Positions 8,647 to 16,737 of a DNA stretch of 64,000 bases are shown one piece after another. The notes below the pieces were generated by a model. That model searched no databases. It was not told the DNA's origin and worked only from the letters and a program-made list of their open reading frames with translations. Both the position numbers and the translations under genes were made by a program. Position 1 is the first letter of the stretch. Every line of letters starts with the position of its first letter. Where the stretch lies: assembly GCF_003355005.1 (NCBI RefSeq), contig NZ_CP029985.1, forward strand, positions 62,001 to 126,000. Reading direction: 5' to 3'. This stretch comes from Sphingomonas sp. FARSPH (lineage in GTDB: Bacteria > Pseudomonadota > Alphaproteobacteria > Sphingomonadales > Sphingomonadaceae).

Positions 8647-9543
8647 TCAGTCGCGGATGAAATCGATGAACGCGCGCAGCGGCGGCGGGATGAGGCGACG
8701 GCCGGAATAATAGAGAAACGGGCCGGAGAAAGACTGCCACCAGTCCGGCAGCACCGGCTCCAGCGCGCCGCTGGCGAGCGCCGGCTGGAGCCAGTCCTCG
8801 AACAGATGGACGACCCCGCCGCCCGCCATCGCCACATCGACCAGCAGGTCCACCGAACCCGCCACGCTGGCGACGAGCGGGCCCTGCGGCTCGATCCGGA
8901 CGATCTCGCCGGCGCGCTCGAATTCCCATGGGCTGGTGAGCGCACCGCTGGTGAACCGACCGCGCAGGCAGGCGTGGCCCAGCAACTCGCGCGGATGGGT
9001 CGGCCGGCCGCGCGCCTCGAGATAGGCGGGTGCCGCCGCCGTCGCGAAACGCTGGATGCGCGGGCCGATCGGTACCGCGATCATGTCCTGCTCCAGCCGC
9101 TCGTCGTAACGGATGCCCGCGTCGCAACCCGACGCGACCATGTCGACGAAGCCGTCCTCCGCGACGATCTCGACCTGGATGTCGGGAAAGGCGGCGAGGA
9201 AGCCGGGCAGGATCGCCGGCAGCACCAGCCGCGCCGCGCTGACCGGCACGTTGAGCTTGAGCGTACCTGCCGGACGGTCCCGGAACAGGTTGACGACGTC
9301 GAGCGCCGCCTCCACCTCGCCAAGCGCCGGGGCCAGCCGCTCGATCAGCCGCGTCCCCGCTTCGGTCGGCACGACGCTACGCGTCGTACGATGCAGCAGC
9401 CGCACGCCCAGCCGCGCCTCCAGCCGCCGCACTGCTTCGCTGAGCGTCGAGGCGCTCGATCCGACGGCCCGCGCGGCGTCGCGAAACCCGCGCGCTTGCG
9501 CGACCGCCAGGAAGGCATTGAGATCGCCAAGGTCCGCCTTCAT
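8647..9543 (-). CDS. LysR family transcriptional regulator
   Basis: 298 residues. The N-terminal winged helix-turn-helix is clear (LNAFLAVAQARGFRDAARAVGSSASTLSEAVRRLEARLG, residues about 8-46, then HRTTRSVVPTEAGTRLIE). A periplasmic-binding-protein-like effector domain follows from about residue 90. It is divergent from the aldo/keto reductase with only 93 bases between starts, the standard LysR arrangement. The shared region holds ATAA-N7-TTAT at 9572-9586, a possible LysR half-site pair. The effector is not predictable from sequence. Confidence 0.92.
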   Translation of the reverse strand: MKADLGDLNAFLAVAQARGFRDAARAVGSSASTLSEAVRRLEARLGVRLLHRTTRSVVPTEAGTRLIERLAPALGEVEAALDVVNLFRDRPAGTLKLNVPVSAARLVLPAILPGFLAAFPDIQVEIVAEDGFVDMVASGCDAGIRYDERLEQDMIAVPIGPRIQRFATAAAPAYLEARGRPTHPRELLGHACLRGRFTSGALTSPWEFERAGEIVRIEPQGPLVASVAGSVDLLVDVAMAGGGVVHLFEDWLQPALASGALEPVLPDWWQSFSGPFLYYSGRRLIPPPLRAFIDFIRD

Positions 9544-9636
9544 CGTCCGGTTTTCCGTACAACCCGTGCGAATAACTCCGTCTTATCGCGATGGTCCGCA
9601 AGCCGTATTTCGTGGCCCAGCACAGGAGACACGACG

Positions 9637-10500
9637 ATGACGATCGACCAGGCAGGCACCTATTCTCTTGCCGGACACAGCGTGAAACGGCTCGGCTATG
9701 GCGCGATGCAGCTCGCGGGCCCCGGCGTTTTCGGCCCCCCGCGGGACCGCGATGCAGCGCTCGCCGTGCTTCGCGCCGCCGTTGACGCGGGCGTCAACCA
9801 TATCGACACCAGCGATTTCTACGGCCCGCACGTCACCAACCGGCTGATCCGCGAAGCCTTGTCCCCTTACCCCGACGATCTGATGATCGTGACCAAGATC
9901 GGCGCGCGGCGGGGTGACGACGCGTCCTGGATCCCCGCGTTCGCGCCGGACGAGCTTGCCCGTGCGGTCGACGACAATCTGACGAACCTGGGGCTGGAGA
10001 CGCTCGACGTCGTCAACCTGCGCCTGATGTTCGACGTCCACGGCCCCGCCGAGGGATCGCTCGCCGCGCCGCTGAAGGTGCTCGCCGACCTGCAACGCCA
10101 GGGTCTGGTGCGCCATATCGGCCTCAGCAACGTCACGCCGAAGCAGCTGGCGGAAGCGCGCGCCATCGCCGACATCGTCTGCGTCCAGAACCAGTACAAC
10201 CTCGCCCATCGCGACGACGATGCCTTTATCGACGCGCTGGCGACGGAGGGCATCGCCTATGTCCCCTTCTTTCCCCTCGGCGGGTTCAGCCCGCTCCAGT
10301 CGACGGCACTGTCCGACGTGGCAACGTGGCTGGAGGCGACGCCGATGCAGGTGGCGCTCGCCTGGCTGCTTCGGCGCGCGCCCAACATTCTACTGATCCC
10401 GGGCACCTCTTCGGTCACGCACCTGCACGAAAATCTCGCCGCGGCATCGCTGACGTTGCCCGACGACGCCGTGGCCGCGCTGGACGCGATCGGCGGCTGA
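9637..10500 (+). CDS. Aldo/keto reductase
   Basis: 287 residues, one TIM-barrel domain. Catalytic residues expected for the superfamily are D57, Y62 (HIDTSDFYG) and K87 (IVTKIG). The usual catalytic His position reads VVNLRLMFD, so the fourth residue differs from the canonical LIH. The NADPH site is the C-terminal LIPGTSSVTHLHEN. A Shine-Dalgarno AGGAGA lies at 9624-9629 before the ATG at 9637. It is probably controlled by the divergent LysR gene. The stop at 10498-10500 directly abuts the stop of the convergent ArsR gene. The substrate is unknown. Confidence 0.93.
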   Translation: MTIDQAGTYSLAGHSVKRLGYGAMQLAGPGVFGPPRDRDAALAVLRAAVDAGVNHIDTSDFYGPHVTNRLIREALSPYPDDLMIVTKIGARRGDDASWIPAFAPDELARAVDDNLTNLGLETLDVVNLRLMFDVHGPAEGSLAAPLKVLADLQRQGLVRHIGLSNVTPKQLAEARAIADIVCVQNQYNLAHRDDDAFIDALATEGIAYVPFFPLGGFSPLQSTALSDVATWLEATPMQVALAWLLRRAPNILLIPGTSSVTHLHENLAAASLTLPDDAVAALDAIGG

Positions 10501-10812
10501 TCAGCCCGGCCGGTTGGCGAGCACCGCGTCGAGCAGGCCGGGAAAGCGCCGGTCGAATTCGGCGCGGCGCAACGTGTTGATCATCTCGCGCCCCGCCTGA
10601 ACCGTCTCGATCAACCCTGCCGCGCGCAGCAGCTTCAGGTGGTTGGACAGCGTGCTCTTCGGGATCGTCTCACACGGCGCGGCGTCGGTGCAGCGCAGCC
10701 GCTCGGTCGCGGCGAGCCGCGCCACCATGGCCAGCCGATTGGGATCGGCCAGCGCATGCAGCGCGAGATCGAGTGGAACGTCCTCCAGCCGGGGATGGGT
10801 GAAGCGGGGCAT
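10501..10812 (-). CDS. ArsR-type winged-helix regulator
   Basis: 103 residues. The arrangement ALADPNRLAMVARL, KSTLSNHLKLLRAAGLIETVQAGREMINTLRRAEFDRRFPGLL is the ArsR/HxlR-like winged helix. The metal-binding CVC motif of classical ArsR is absent; the two cysteines (RCTDAAPC, just before the recognition helix) are placed differently, so a redox or organic signal is as likely as a metal. The start is the ATG at 10812; the open frame upstream would run through the probable operator. It is divergent from the SDR gene, which it probably represses together with itself. Confidence 0.85.
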   Translation of the reverse strand: MPRFTHPRLEDVPLDLALHALADPNRLAMVARLAATERLRCTDAAPCETIPKSTLSNHLKLLRAAGLIETVQAGREMINTLRRAEFDRRFPGLLDAVLANRPG

Positions 10813-10843
10813 GCGGCCGATATAGGCGCCCGGTCGAAATTTA

Positions 10844-10866
10844 ATAGTTCGGTGTTCTTGAACTAT
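10844..10866. promoter_or_regulatory. Inverted repeat, likely ArsR operator
   Basis: ATAGTTC, nine bases, GAACTAT: a perfect 7-bp inverted repeat in an AT-rich patch between the divergent ArsR and SDR genes. A further GAAC follows at 10868-10871. Its position 32 bases from the arsR start and 77 from the SDR start fits a shared operator. Confidence 0.55.
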
Positions 10867-10942
10867 AGAACCATAGCCCCATTTCCCGCCTGCCGACAGC
10901 ACACGACGCCGTGATCGCGGGCCCAATTTTCGGAGAATGCAC

Positions 10943-11677
10943 ATGTCAGTTCAGGGCAAGACAGCGCTCGTCACCGGTGGATCGCGCGGGATCGGCTCGG
11001 CCATCGCCAAGCGGCTCGCGGCCGATGGCGCGCGCGTTGCGATCACCTATGCCGGCAACAAGGCCGCGGCCGATGCCACGGTGGCGGCGATCGAGCGCGC
11101 GGGCGGCACCGCTTTCGCCTTCCAGGCCGATGCCGCCGACCCCGCCGCGCAGCGGGCGGGCGTTGAACAGGCCGCCGCGGCGCTCGGCGGCATCGACATC
11201 CTCGTCCACAATGCCGGCGTGGCCGAATTTTCCGCCGTCACCGAGGATACCGACGAGACCTTTGACCGCCAGTTCGGCGTCAACGTAAAGGGCCTGCACG
11301 TCGGTACCCGCGCCGCGTTGCCGCATCTGCGCGACGGCGGGCGCATCATCCTGATCGGCAGCATCTCGGGCGAGATGGCCTTCCCCGCGACCACGGTCTA
11401 CAGCGCGACCAAGGCCGCAGTGGCGGCGCTGGCGCGCGGCTGGGCGAAGGATCTCGCGTCGCGCAACATCCTGGTCAACACCGTGCAGCCGGGGCCGATC
11501 GACACCGACATGAACCCCGCCGACAGCGACTTCGCCGGGCAGGTGCTCGGCGCCATCCCGCTCGGCCGCTACGGCAAGGTCGAGGAGATCGCAGGCGCGG
11601 TCGCGTTCCTCGCCGGCCCCGATGCGAGCTATATCACCGGTACGACGCTCAACATCGACGGCGGCGCGACGGCATAA
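10943..11677 (+). CDS. SDR family oxidoreductase
   Basis: 244 residues, a classical short-chain dehydrogenase. The Rossmann TGGSRGIGSA lies at 11-20, NAG at 90-92, active-site N114, S140, Y153 and K157 (YSATK), and the C-terminal YITGTTLNIDGG is intact. The FabG-like sequence does not define the substrate. Two ATGs are possible (10937 and 10943); the second is preferred because the GGAG at 10932-10935 is then 7 bases upstream. It is probably regulated by the divergent ArsR protein. Confidence 0.93.
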   Translation: MSVQGKTALVTGGSRGIGSAIAKRLAADGARVAITYAGNKAAADATVAAIERAGGTAFAFQADAADPAAQRAGVEQAAAALGGIDILVHNAGVAEFSAVTEDTDETFDRQFGVNVKGLHVGTRAALPHLRDGGRIILIGSISGEMAFPATTVYSATKAAVAALARGWAKDLASRNILVNTVQPGPIDTDMNPADSDFAGQVLGAIPLGRYGKVEEIAGAVAFLAGPDASYITGTTLNIDGGATA

Positions 11678-11690
11678 ACCTTGAAGAAGG

Positions 11691-11713
11691 CGGCCCCTCA
11701 CTCCGGGGGGCCG
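11691..11713 (+). terminator. GC-rich hairpin after the SDR gene
   Basis: CGGCCCC, nine-base loop, GGGGCCG: a perfect 7-bp stem starting 13 bases after the SDR stop. There is no T-tract, so termination strength is uncertain. Confidence 0.45.
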
Positions 11714-11936
11714 TCGAAGCGCATCGACGACCCTTATGCGCTGCGGGGGGTCTTCGAGCGAACATCGGCCCAATCTTGAAGACGGTTGGTTCGGTATCAG
11801 GAAGACATGGCGCCCGCCGCTCGAAGGCCTAGATGGCAGGCACGGAAGCCTTACCTAAAGCCGTCATATCCGGCGACCCAGCCCGACGGGTAACAGCTGT
11901 TTTTCTGTCATCCAGACAACAACTCAGAGCTGGATA

Positions 11937-12011
11937 TGGCTGGGGCGGCAGGATTCGAACCTGCGCATGCCGGTACCAAAAACCGGTGCCTTACCGCTTG
12001 GCGACGCCCCA
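11937..12011 (-). tRNA. tRNA-Gln (anticodon TTG)
   Basis: 75 nucleotides on the minus strand including an encoded CCA end. The acceptor stem TGGGGCG pairs with CGCCCCA, the discriminator base is G, and the T-loop reads GGTTCGAATCC. The anticodon stem is CCGGT/ACCGG with loop TTTTGGT, giving anticodon TTG. The overall sequence resembles E. coli tRNA-Gln(UUG). It lies 85 bases downstream of the ilvE stop on the same strand. Confidence 0.97.
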
Positions 12012-12096
12012 ACAGGAAGGGCGGCCTTATAGCCGCCGCGGCGGGGTTGGGAAGCCCTGCCGTGCGGCTTTGTCGGGCCGCCGCCGCGCCTTCCGG

Positions 12097-13191
12097 TCAG
12101 CCCAGCCGCTGCAGCCAGCCGTGCGGGTCCGCGCCGCGGCCGCGCTGGATCGCAGTGAGCGCGTCGAGCATGCGCTGCGTCGTCTGGCCGGTGCCGCCCG
12201 TACCGATCGTGAAGCCACCGTCCGCGCTCTTCACCTCACCGATCGGCGTCACCACCGCGGCTGTGCCGCAGGCGAACGCCTCGGTCAGGCGGCCGCTCGC
12301 CGCGTCGGCGCGCCACTGGTCGATGCCGTACAATTCCTCGCGCACCGCGATCCCCTGATCACGCGCGATGCGGATGATCGAATCGCGGGTGATCCCGGGC
12401 AGGATCGTGCCGGTCAGCGGCGGCGTCACGATGCTGCCGTCGTCGAACACGAAGAAGACGTTCATGCCGCCCAGTTCCTCGACCCAGCGCCGCTCGACCG
12501 CATCGAGGAAGACGACCTGGTCGCAGCCCTGGCGGATCGCCTCCGACTGTGCGGCGAGGCTGGCGGCGTAGTTGCCGCCGCACTTGGCCGCGCCGGTGCC
12601 GCCGGGCGCGGCGCGCGTATAGTCGCGGCTGACCCAGATCGACACCGCGCGCGCCCCGCCCTTCCAATAGGCGCCGACCGACGAGGCGATGACCATGTAG
12701 AGATATTCGGCGGACGGCTTGACGCCCAGGAACGCCTCGCTCGCGATCATGAAGGGCCTGAGGTACAGCGCCCCGCCCTCGATCGAGGGGATCCAGTCGC
12801 GCTCGGTCTCGACCAGCTTGCGGCAGCTTTCGAGGAACAAGTCGTCGGGCAGTTCGGGCATCGCCAGCCGCCGCGCCGAATCGCGAAAGCGACGGGCGTT
12901 GGCATCGGCGCGGAACAGTGCAATATCGCCGTCGTCGAGGCGATAGGCCTTGAGGCCTTCGAAAATCTCCTGCGCATAATGCAGCACCGCGGTCGACGGA
13001 TCGACCGTCAACGGCGCGCGCGCAGTGATCTGCGCATCGTGCCAGCCCTGTTCCTCCGTATAACGGATCAGCGCCATGTGATCGGTGAAGACGCGGCCGA
13101 ACCCGGGGTCGACCAGGCGCGCCGCCCGCTCGTTCGCCGCGACGGGCGCCGGATTGGGATCGAGGCGAAAAGCGGGCAGATCAGCGGACAT
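12097..13191 (-). CDS. ilvE: Branched-chain amino acid aminotransferase
   Basis: 364 residues, the length of group II (fold-type IV PLP) BCAT. The Schiff-base lysine is K203 in GAAKCGGNYAAS. Other family blocks are HYAQEIFEGLKAYR (71-84), LYLRPFMIAS (142-151) and the EAFACGTAAVVTPIG segment that binds the cofactor phosphate. It interconverts leucine, isoleucine and valine with their 2-oxo acids. Divergent from a MarR-type regulator with 63 bases between starts, so that regulator may control it. Confidence 0.96.
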   Translation of the reverse strand: MSADLPAFRLDPNPAPVAANERAARLVDPGFGRVFTDHMALIRYTEEQGWHDAQITARAPLTVDPSTAVLHYAQEIFEGLKAYRLDDGDIALFRADANARRFRDSARRLAMPELPDDLFLESCRKLVETERDWIPSIEGGALYLRPFMIASEAFLGVKPSAEYLYMVIASSVGAYWKGGARAVSIWVSRDYTRAAPGGTGAAKCGGNYAASLAAQSEAIRQGCDQVVFLDAVERRWVEELGGMNVFFVFDDGSIVTPPLTGTILPGITRDSIIRIARDQGIAVREELYGIDQWRADAASGRLTEAFACGTAAVVTPIGEVKSADGGFTIGTGGTGQTTQRMLDALTAIQRGRGADPHGWLQRLG

Positions 13192-13254
13192 GATGTTCTC
13201 TTCTCAGGCTTTCGGGGTTGCAGTCGCGTACGGGGGGTGGCTAAACCGGTCAAC

Positions 13255-13746
13255 ATGGCTGCCCCAGCTCTCTCCTCCGCCTCCGCCCAGTTCCTCCGCG
13301 AGTCCGAACTCCGTCGCGGTATGGAACTTCTGTATTTCGGTCACAGTCACCTCACCCGCTCCGTCGATCAGGGTCTCGCCGCGCAAGGGCTGGGCCGTGC
13401 CCACCACCGTGCGCTGTATTTCATCGCCCGCAAGCCCGACCTGACGGTCAGCGAGTTGCTGGCGCTGCTGGCGATCACCAAGCAGTCGCTCGGGCGGGTA
13501 CTCAACGAACTGACCGACCGCAAGCTGGTCGAATCGCGCCCCGGCGAGCGCGACCGTCGTCAGCGGCTGCTGCGGCTCACCGCGGAGGGCGCGGCAATGG
13601 AGGCGCAGCTGTTCGAGGCGGTGCGCGCCAAGATGTCCGCCGCCTATCAATCGGCCGGGCAGGATGCCGTATCGGGCTATTGGGCGGTGCTGGAAGGGAT
13701 GATCCCCGAAACGGAGCGCCCCTTCGTCGAGGCGCTGCGCGGATAG
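13255..13746 (+). CDS. MarR family transcriptional regulator
   Basis: 163 residues. Winged-helix pattern: HHRALYFIARKPDLTVSELLALLAITKQSLGRVLNELTDRKLVESRPGERDRRQRLLRLTAEG, about residues 52-115, with the conserved D/R-rich wing (GERDRRQRLLRLT). It is divergent from ilvE across a 63-base gap, suggesting control of ilvE or of itself. The ATG at 13255 is the first Met; the open frame upstream belongs to noncoding and antisense sequence. Confidence 0.92.
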   Translation: MAAPALSSASAQFLRESELRRGMELLYFGHSHLTRSVDQGLAAQGLGRAHHRALYFIARKPDLTVSELLALLAITKQSLGRVLNELTDRKLVESRPGERDRRQRLLRLTAEGAAMEAQLFEAVRAKMSAAYQSAGQDAVSGYWAVLEGMIPETERPFVEALRG

Positions 13747-13881
13747 GCGACGCGGCGGGGGCTGGCGGGACGCGAAGGTCCGCCCCCCCGGCCCGCCACG
13801 CTCGGCGCTAGCAGGTTACAAGCGCGCAACCTTCGCGTTCGGGGGTTTACGCGTGCCACCGGCGCATTGCAAAGCGCCACC

Positions 13882-14925
13882 ATGATCCTTGCCCTCCTGT
13901 TCGTCGCCGCAATCCTGGCCTTCGCGATCAGCACGGTCGCGGGCGGCGGTGCGGGGTTGATGCTCATCCCCATCCTCGCCGCGGTCCTGCCGAGCGTGCA
14001 GGTCCCCGCCGCGCTGTCGATCGGCACCGCGACGAGCGCGGTATCGCGGATCGCGCTGTTCCGCACCGCGATCCGCTGGGACATCGTGCGCTGGTTCCTG
14101 CCCGCCGCGCTCCCCGCGGCGGCGCTGGGGGCGTGGATGCTGTCACGGTTCGATCCGCTGTACGTGAAGCTGATCCTCGGCCTGTTCCTGGTCGGCAACC
14201 TGCCGCTGCTGCTGCGCCGCGGCGGTGACCCGGCGCAGGACGCGCCGCTGACCGCAGGGCCGGGCATTCTGCTCGCGCTCGGCGGCGCGGTCGGCCTGCT
14301 GTCGGGCTTCACCGGCGCCGTGGGCGTCGTGTTCAACCGTTTCTATTTCCGCCTGCGGATGAGCAAGGCGGAGATCGTCGCCACCCGCGCGATGAACGAG
14401 GTGCTGCTGCATATCGTCAAGATCGCGCTCTACGCCACGCTCGGCGTGCTAACGACGCGCAGCCTGCTGGCGGGCGGCGTGGTCGCGCTGGGCGCGGTGG
14501 CGGCGTCGTGGCTGATGGCGCGTCTGCTACACCGGATCGACGAGGGGCTGTTTCGCCGCGCGGGAACGGGCGCGATGGTCGCCGCAGGTATCGGCATGAT
14601 CGCCACCGCCGCCCCGGCGGCGCTGCAGCGGCAGGGCGCCGGCATGGCGATGACCGGCACGGCCCGCGAGCGCGAGGTGCAGGCCTATTGGGGGCGGCAT
14701 CGTTATGGCGTCGCATGGTCCGCGCATGGCGGCGTCGTGCTGGAAAAGCAGCTTTCGCTCGCGCATCTGAAACCGCGTTATGCGCGCGCCTTACCCCCGA
14801 CGCCGGCGGGCGCCCGGATCGTCGCTATCGAGAAATTTGTGGAGATCGACCGCGAGGGGCTGGAGGTGCATTATGCCCGCGGTGCTGCACGGTGGGAGCG
14901 CGTCATCGTGACCGAGCGCGATTAA
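13882..14925 (+). CDS. TauE/SafE family permease with a soluble C-terminal extension
   Basis: 347 residues. The N-terminal part (about 1-250) has the glycine-rich helices of TauE/SafE transporters (STVAGGGAGLMLIPIL, then ALSIGTATSAVSR and VGLLSGFTGAVGVVFNRF), a family that moves sulfite, organosulfonates or other anions across the inner membrane. After the last helix, about 90 residues continue without hydrophobic segments (from AREREVQAYWGRHRYG to VIVTERD). Most family members end near 250-270 residues, so this tail is unusual; I do not recognise it. The ATG is at 13882; a TTG 15 bases upstream is less likely. Confidence 0.85.
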   Translation: MILALLFVAAILAFAISTVAGGGAGLMLIPILAAVLPSVQVPAALSIGTATSAVSRIALFRTAIRWDIVRWFLPAALPAAALGAWMLSRFDPLYVKLILGLFLVGNLPLLLRRGGDPAQDAPLTAGPGILLALGGAVGLLSGFTGAVGVVFNRFYFRLRMSKAEIVATRAMNEVLLHIVKIALYATLGVLTTRSLLAGGVVALGAVAASWLMARLLHRIDEGLFRRAGTGAMVAAGIGMIATAAPAALQRQGAGMAMTGTAREREVQAYWGRHRYGVAWSAHGGVVLEKQLSLAHLKPRYARALPPTPAGARIVAIEKFVEIDREGLEVHYARGAARWERVIVTERD

Positions 14926-14926
14926 C

Positions 14927-14989
14927 GTCTGATCCACCGACGTGGAGGCGGTGCCGGCGCCGCCCCTCGTCAGCGTGGCTGGATCAGAC
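14927..14989. terminator. Long interrupted hairpin at a convergent junction
   Basis: GTCTGATCCA at 14927-14936 and TGGATCAGAC at 14980-14989 are perfect 10-bp inverted arms. Inside are further pairable blocks (GACG/CGTC and GGCGG/CCGCC). It fills the gap between the convergent TauE and proC genes and could terminate both; it may also be a palindromic repeat element. Confidence 0.55.
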
Positions 14990-15006
14990 TCCGGAACGCG
15001 CGGCGG

Positions 15007-15828
15007 TCAGCCTTCGCGCGCCGCGGCGGCCATTTCGCGGTTGCGCCGCGCGGATGCGGCCAGCGTATCGGTCAGCAGCGCGACCAGCCCGTCGGGCCGA
15101 TCGAGCACGTTCAGCCCGGCGCGCGTCGATCCGCCGGGGCTGGCGACGCGGTCGGCAAGCACGTGCGGCGTGTCGGTCGCTTCCGCCGCCATCATCGCGG
15201 CGCCTTGCAACGTCGCGAGTGCGAGACGGGCGGCCTGATCCGCGGGAAGGCCGAGCGCGGCGCCCGCCTGCGCCAGCGCGTCGGCAAAGCGAAAGACGAA
15301 GCCGGGGCCGCATCCCGCCAGCGCGGTGACGTCGTCGAACTGATCCGCCACCGCGATCCATTCGATATGGCCGAGCGGGCGCATCAGCGCCGCCGCGGTC
15401 GCGCGGGCCGCGTCATCCGCCTGCACGGTGTTGAGCGCGACGACCCCCTTGCCGATCGCGACGGGCAGATTGGGCATGGCGCGCACGATGTTGACCGCCC
15501 GCGGCACGACCGCGGCGATCGGATCATGCTCCACCCCGGCGAGGATCGACAGCAGCAGGCGCGGCGCATGGCCGGCGAGCGGGCCGTCGCGAAACAGGCC
15601 GAGTTGCTGCGGTTTGAAACCCAGCATGACGATGTCGAACGGCGCGCCGGCGTCGGCCGAGGGCACCGCCGTCACCACCCGCACGCCATCCGGCATCGAC
15701 CGCCCGCTGGGGCTGACCACGGTTACCTGCGCCGGGTCCAGCCCGGCCGCGATCCAGCGGCGCAGCATCGCGCCGCCCATGTTGCCGCATCCGACGAGCA
15801 GCATCCGCCCCTGCGGCAGGTCGGTCAC
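15007..15828 (-). CDS. proC: Pyrroline-5-carboxylate reductase
   Basis: 273 residues. Last step of proline synthesis: NAD(P)H-dependent reduction of 1-pyrroline-5-carboxylate. The N-terminal Rossmann motif is LLVGCGNMGGAML (13-18 = GCGNMG). The family blocks MLGFKPQQL, NIVRAMPNLPVAIGKGVVAL and ALAGCGPGFVFRFADAL are present, as is the C-terminal SPGGSTRAGLNVLD signature. Its start is 4 bases after the ybjN-like stop, so the two form one transcript. Confidence 0.96.
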   Translation of the reverse strand: MTDLPQGRMLLVGCGNMGGAMLRRWIAAGLDPAQVTVVSPSGRSMPDGVRVVTAVPSADAGAPFDIVMLGFKPQQLGLFRDGPLAGHAPRLLLSILAGVEHDPIAAVVPRAVNIVRAMPNLPVAIGKGVVALNTVQADDAARATAAALMRPLGHIEWIAVADQFDDVTALAGCGPGFVFRFADALAQAGAALGLPADQAARLALATLQGAAMMAAEATDTPHVLADRVASPGGSTRAGLNVLDRPDGLVALLTDTLAASARRNREMAAAAREG

Positions 15829-15832
15829 GGCC

Positions 15833-16342
15833 TTACGCCTCGCCCTGCGTCTCGATCAGCGCGGCGGCGAGCGCCTCGCGCGGGGTCTTGCCGCCCCACA
15901 ATACGAACTGGAACACCGGATAGAAGCGCTCGCATTCCTCGATCGCCGATTCGACGAGCAATTCGGCGCCGCCCAGCGTCATCGTCCCCTCGTCCTCGCC
16001 GTCGACCATCACGGCATGGCGATAGAGGAGCACGCCCGACGACGACCACAGTTCGAAATGGCCGATCCACAATTGTTCGTTGACCAGCCCGATCGCCTCA
16101 TAGACCGCGGTGCGACGGTCGTCGGTGACCTTGATGTCGGGAAACGCGAGGAATTGCAGCACGCTGTCGTCCTCGCGCCACAAGGCGCGCAGCTCGTACG
16201 TCGTCCAGCTGCCCTTGACCGTCGCGACGATCTCGTCCTCATGCCGCTCATGGTCCCAGCCGTGCGCGGCGTAATAGGCCTCCAGCATGTCGATGGGGGC
16301 GGCGGAATCCTGTTCGTGGTCGGCGTGGTCCAGCATGGCCAT
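15833..16342 (-). CDS. YbjN domain-containing protein
   Basis: 169 residues from the ATG at 16342 (an ATG at 16336 is also possible). The sequence matches the alphaproteobacterial YbjN type: ID-MLEAYYAAHGWDHERHEDEIVATVKGSWTTYELRALWREDD at the start, then NEQLWIGHFELWSSSGVLLYRHAVMV, and a C-terminal ERFYPVFQFVLWGGKTPREALAAALIETQGEA. The family adopts a T3SS-chaperone-like fold and has no defined enzymatic role. Cytoplasmic. It stands 4 bases upstream of proC, a neighbourhood I recall in related genomes. Confidence 0.9.
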   Translation of the reverse strand: MAMLDHADHEQDSAAPIDMLEAYYAAHGWDHERHEDEIVATVKGSWTTYELRALWREDDSVLQFLAFPDIKVTDDRRTAVYEAIGLVNEQLWIGHFELWSSSGVLLYRHAVMVDGEDEGTMTLGGAELLVESAIEECERFYPVFQFVLWGGKTPREALAAALIETQGEA

Positions 16343-16427
16343 CACCCCTTATCGCACGAAGACGCGGCGGCGGCAAAAGCCCCGCTGCATCGCCGGTCGC
16401 CGGATCTGCGCAAAATATGTGGAAAAG

Positions 16428-16706
16428 TCAGGCGGCGGGCCCCGCATCGGCCGTACCGCCGGCGGCGACCTTCGCCTCCAGCGCGTCGAGCCGCGCCTTC
16501 AGCGCATCGGCCTCGTCGCGGGCGGCGATCGCCATCGCCTTTACCGCGTCGAATTCGTCGCGGCTGACGAAATCGAGCCCGCCGATCCATTCGCGCGCCC
16601 GCGCGCGGGCGTTCGATTCCGCCTCGCGCCCGACACCGGCGAGCGTCCCGGCCGCGCCGTTCACGAACTTCACGACATCATCGAACAGGCGGTTTTCGGT
16701 CTGCAT
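16428..16706 (-). CDS. UbiK-like accessory factor (BMFP family, DUF526)
   Basis: 92 residues. MQTENRLFDDVVKFVNGAAGTLAG followed by FVSRDEFDAVKAMAIAARDEADALKARLDALEAKVAA is the two-part plan of this family: an amphipathic N-terminal helix and a C-terminal heptad-repeat coiled coil. In enterobacteria UbiK supports ubiquinone synthesis, and related proteins show membrane-fusogenic activity; either could apply. The start is the ATG at 16706. It lies 31 bases downstream of the TspO gene. Confidence 0.85.
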   Translation of the reverse strand: MQTENRLFDDVVKFVNGAAGTLAGVGREAESNARARAREWIGGLDFVSRDEFDAVKAMAIAARDEADALKARLDALEAKVAAGGTADAGPAA

Positions 16707-16737
16707 GGGCTGTATCCGGTACGAAAAGAAACGATCG

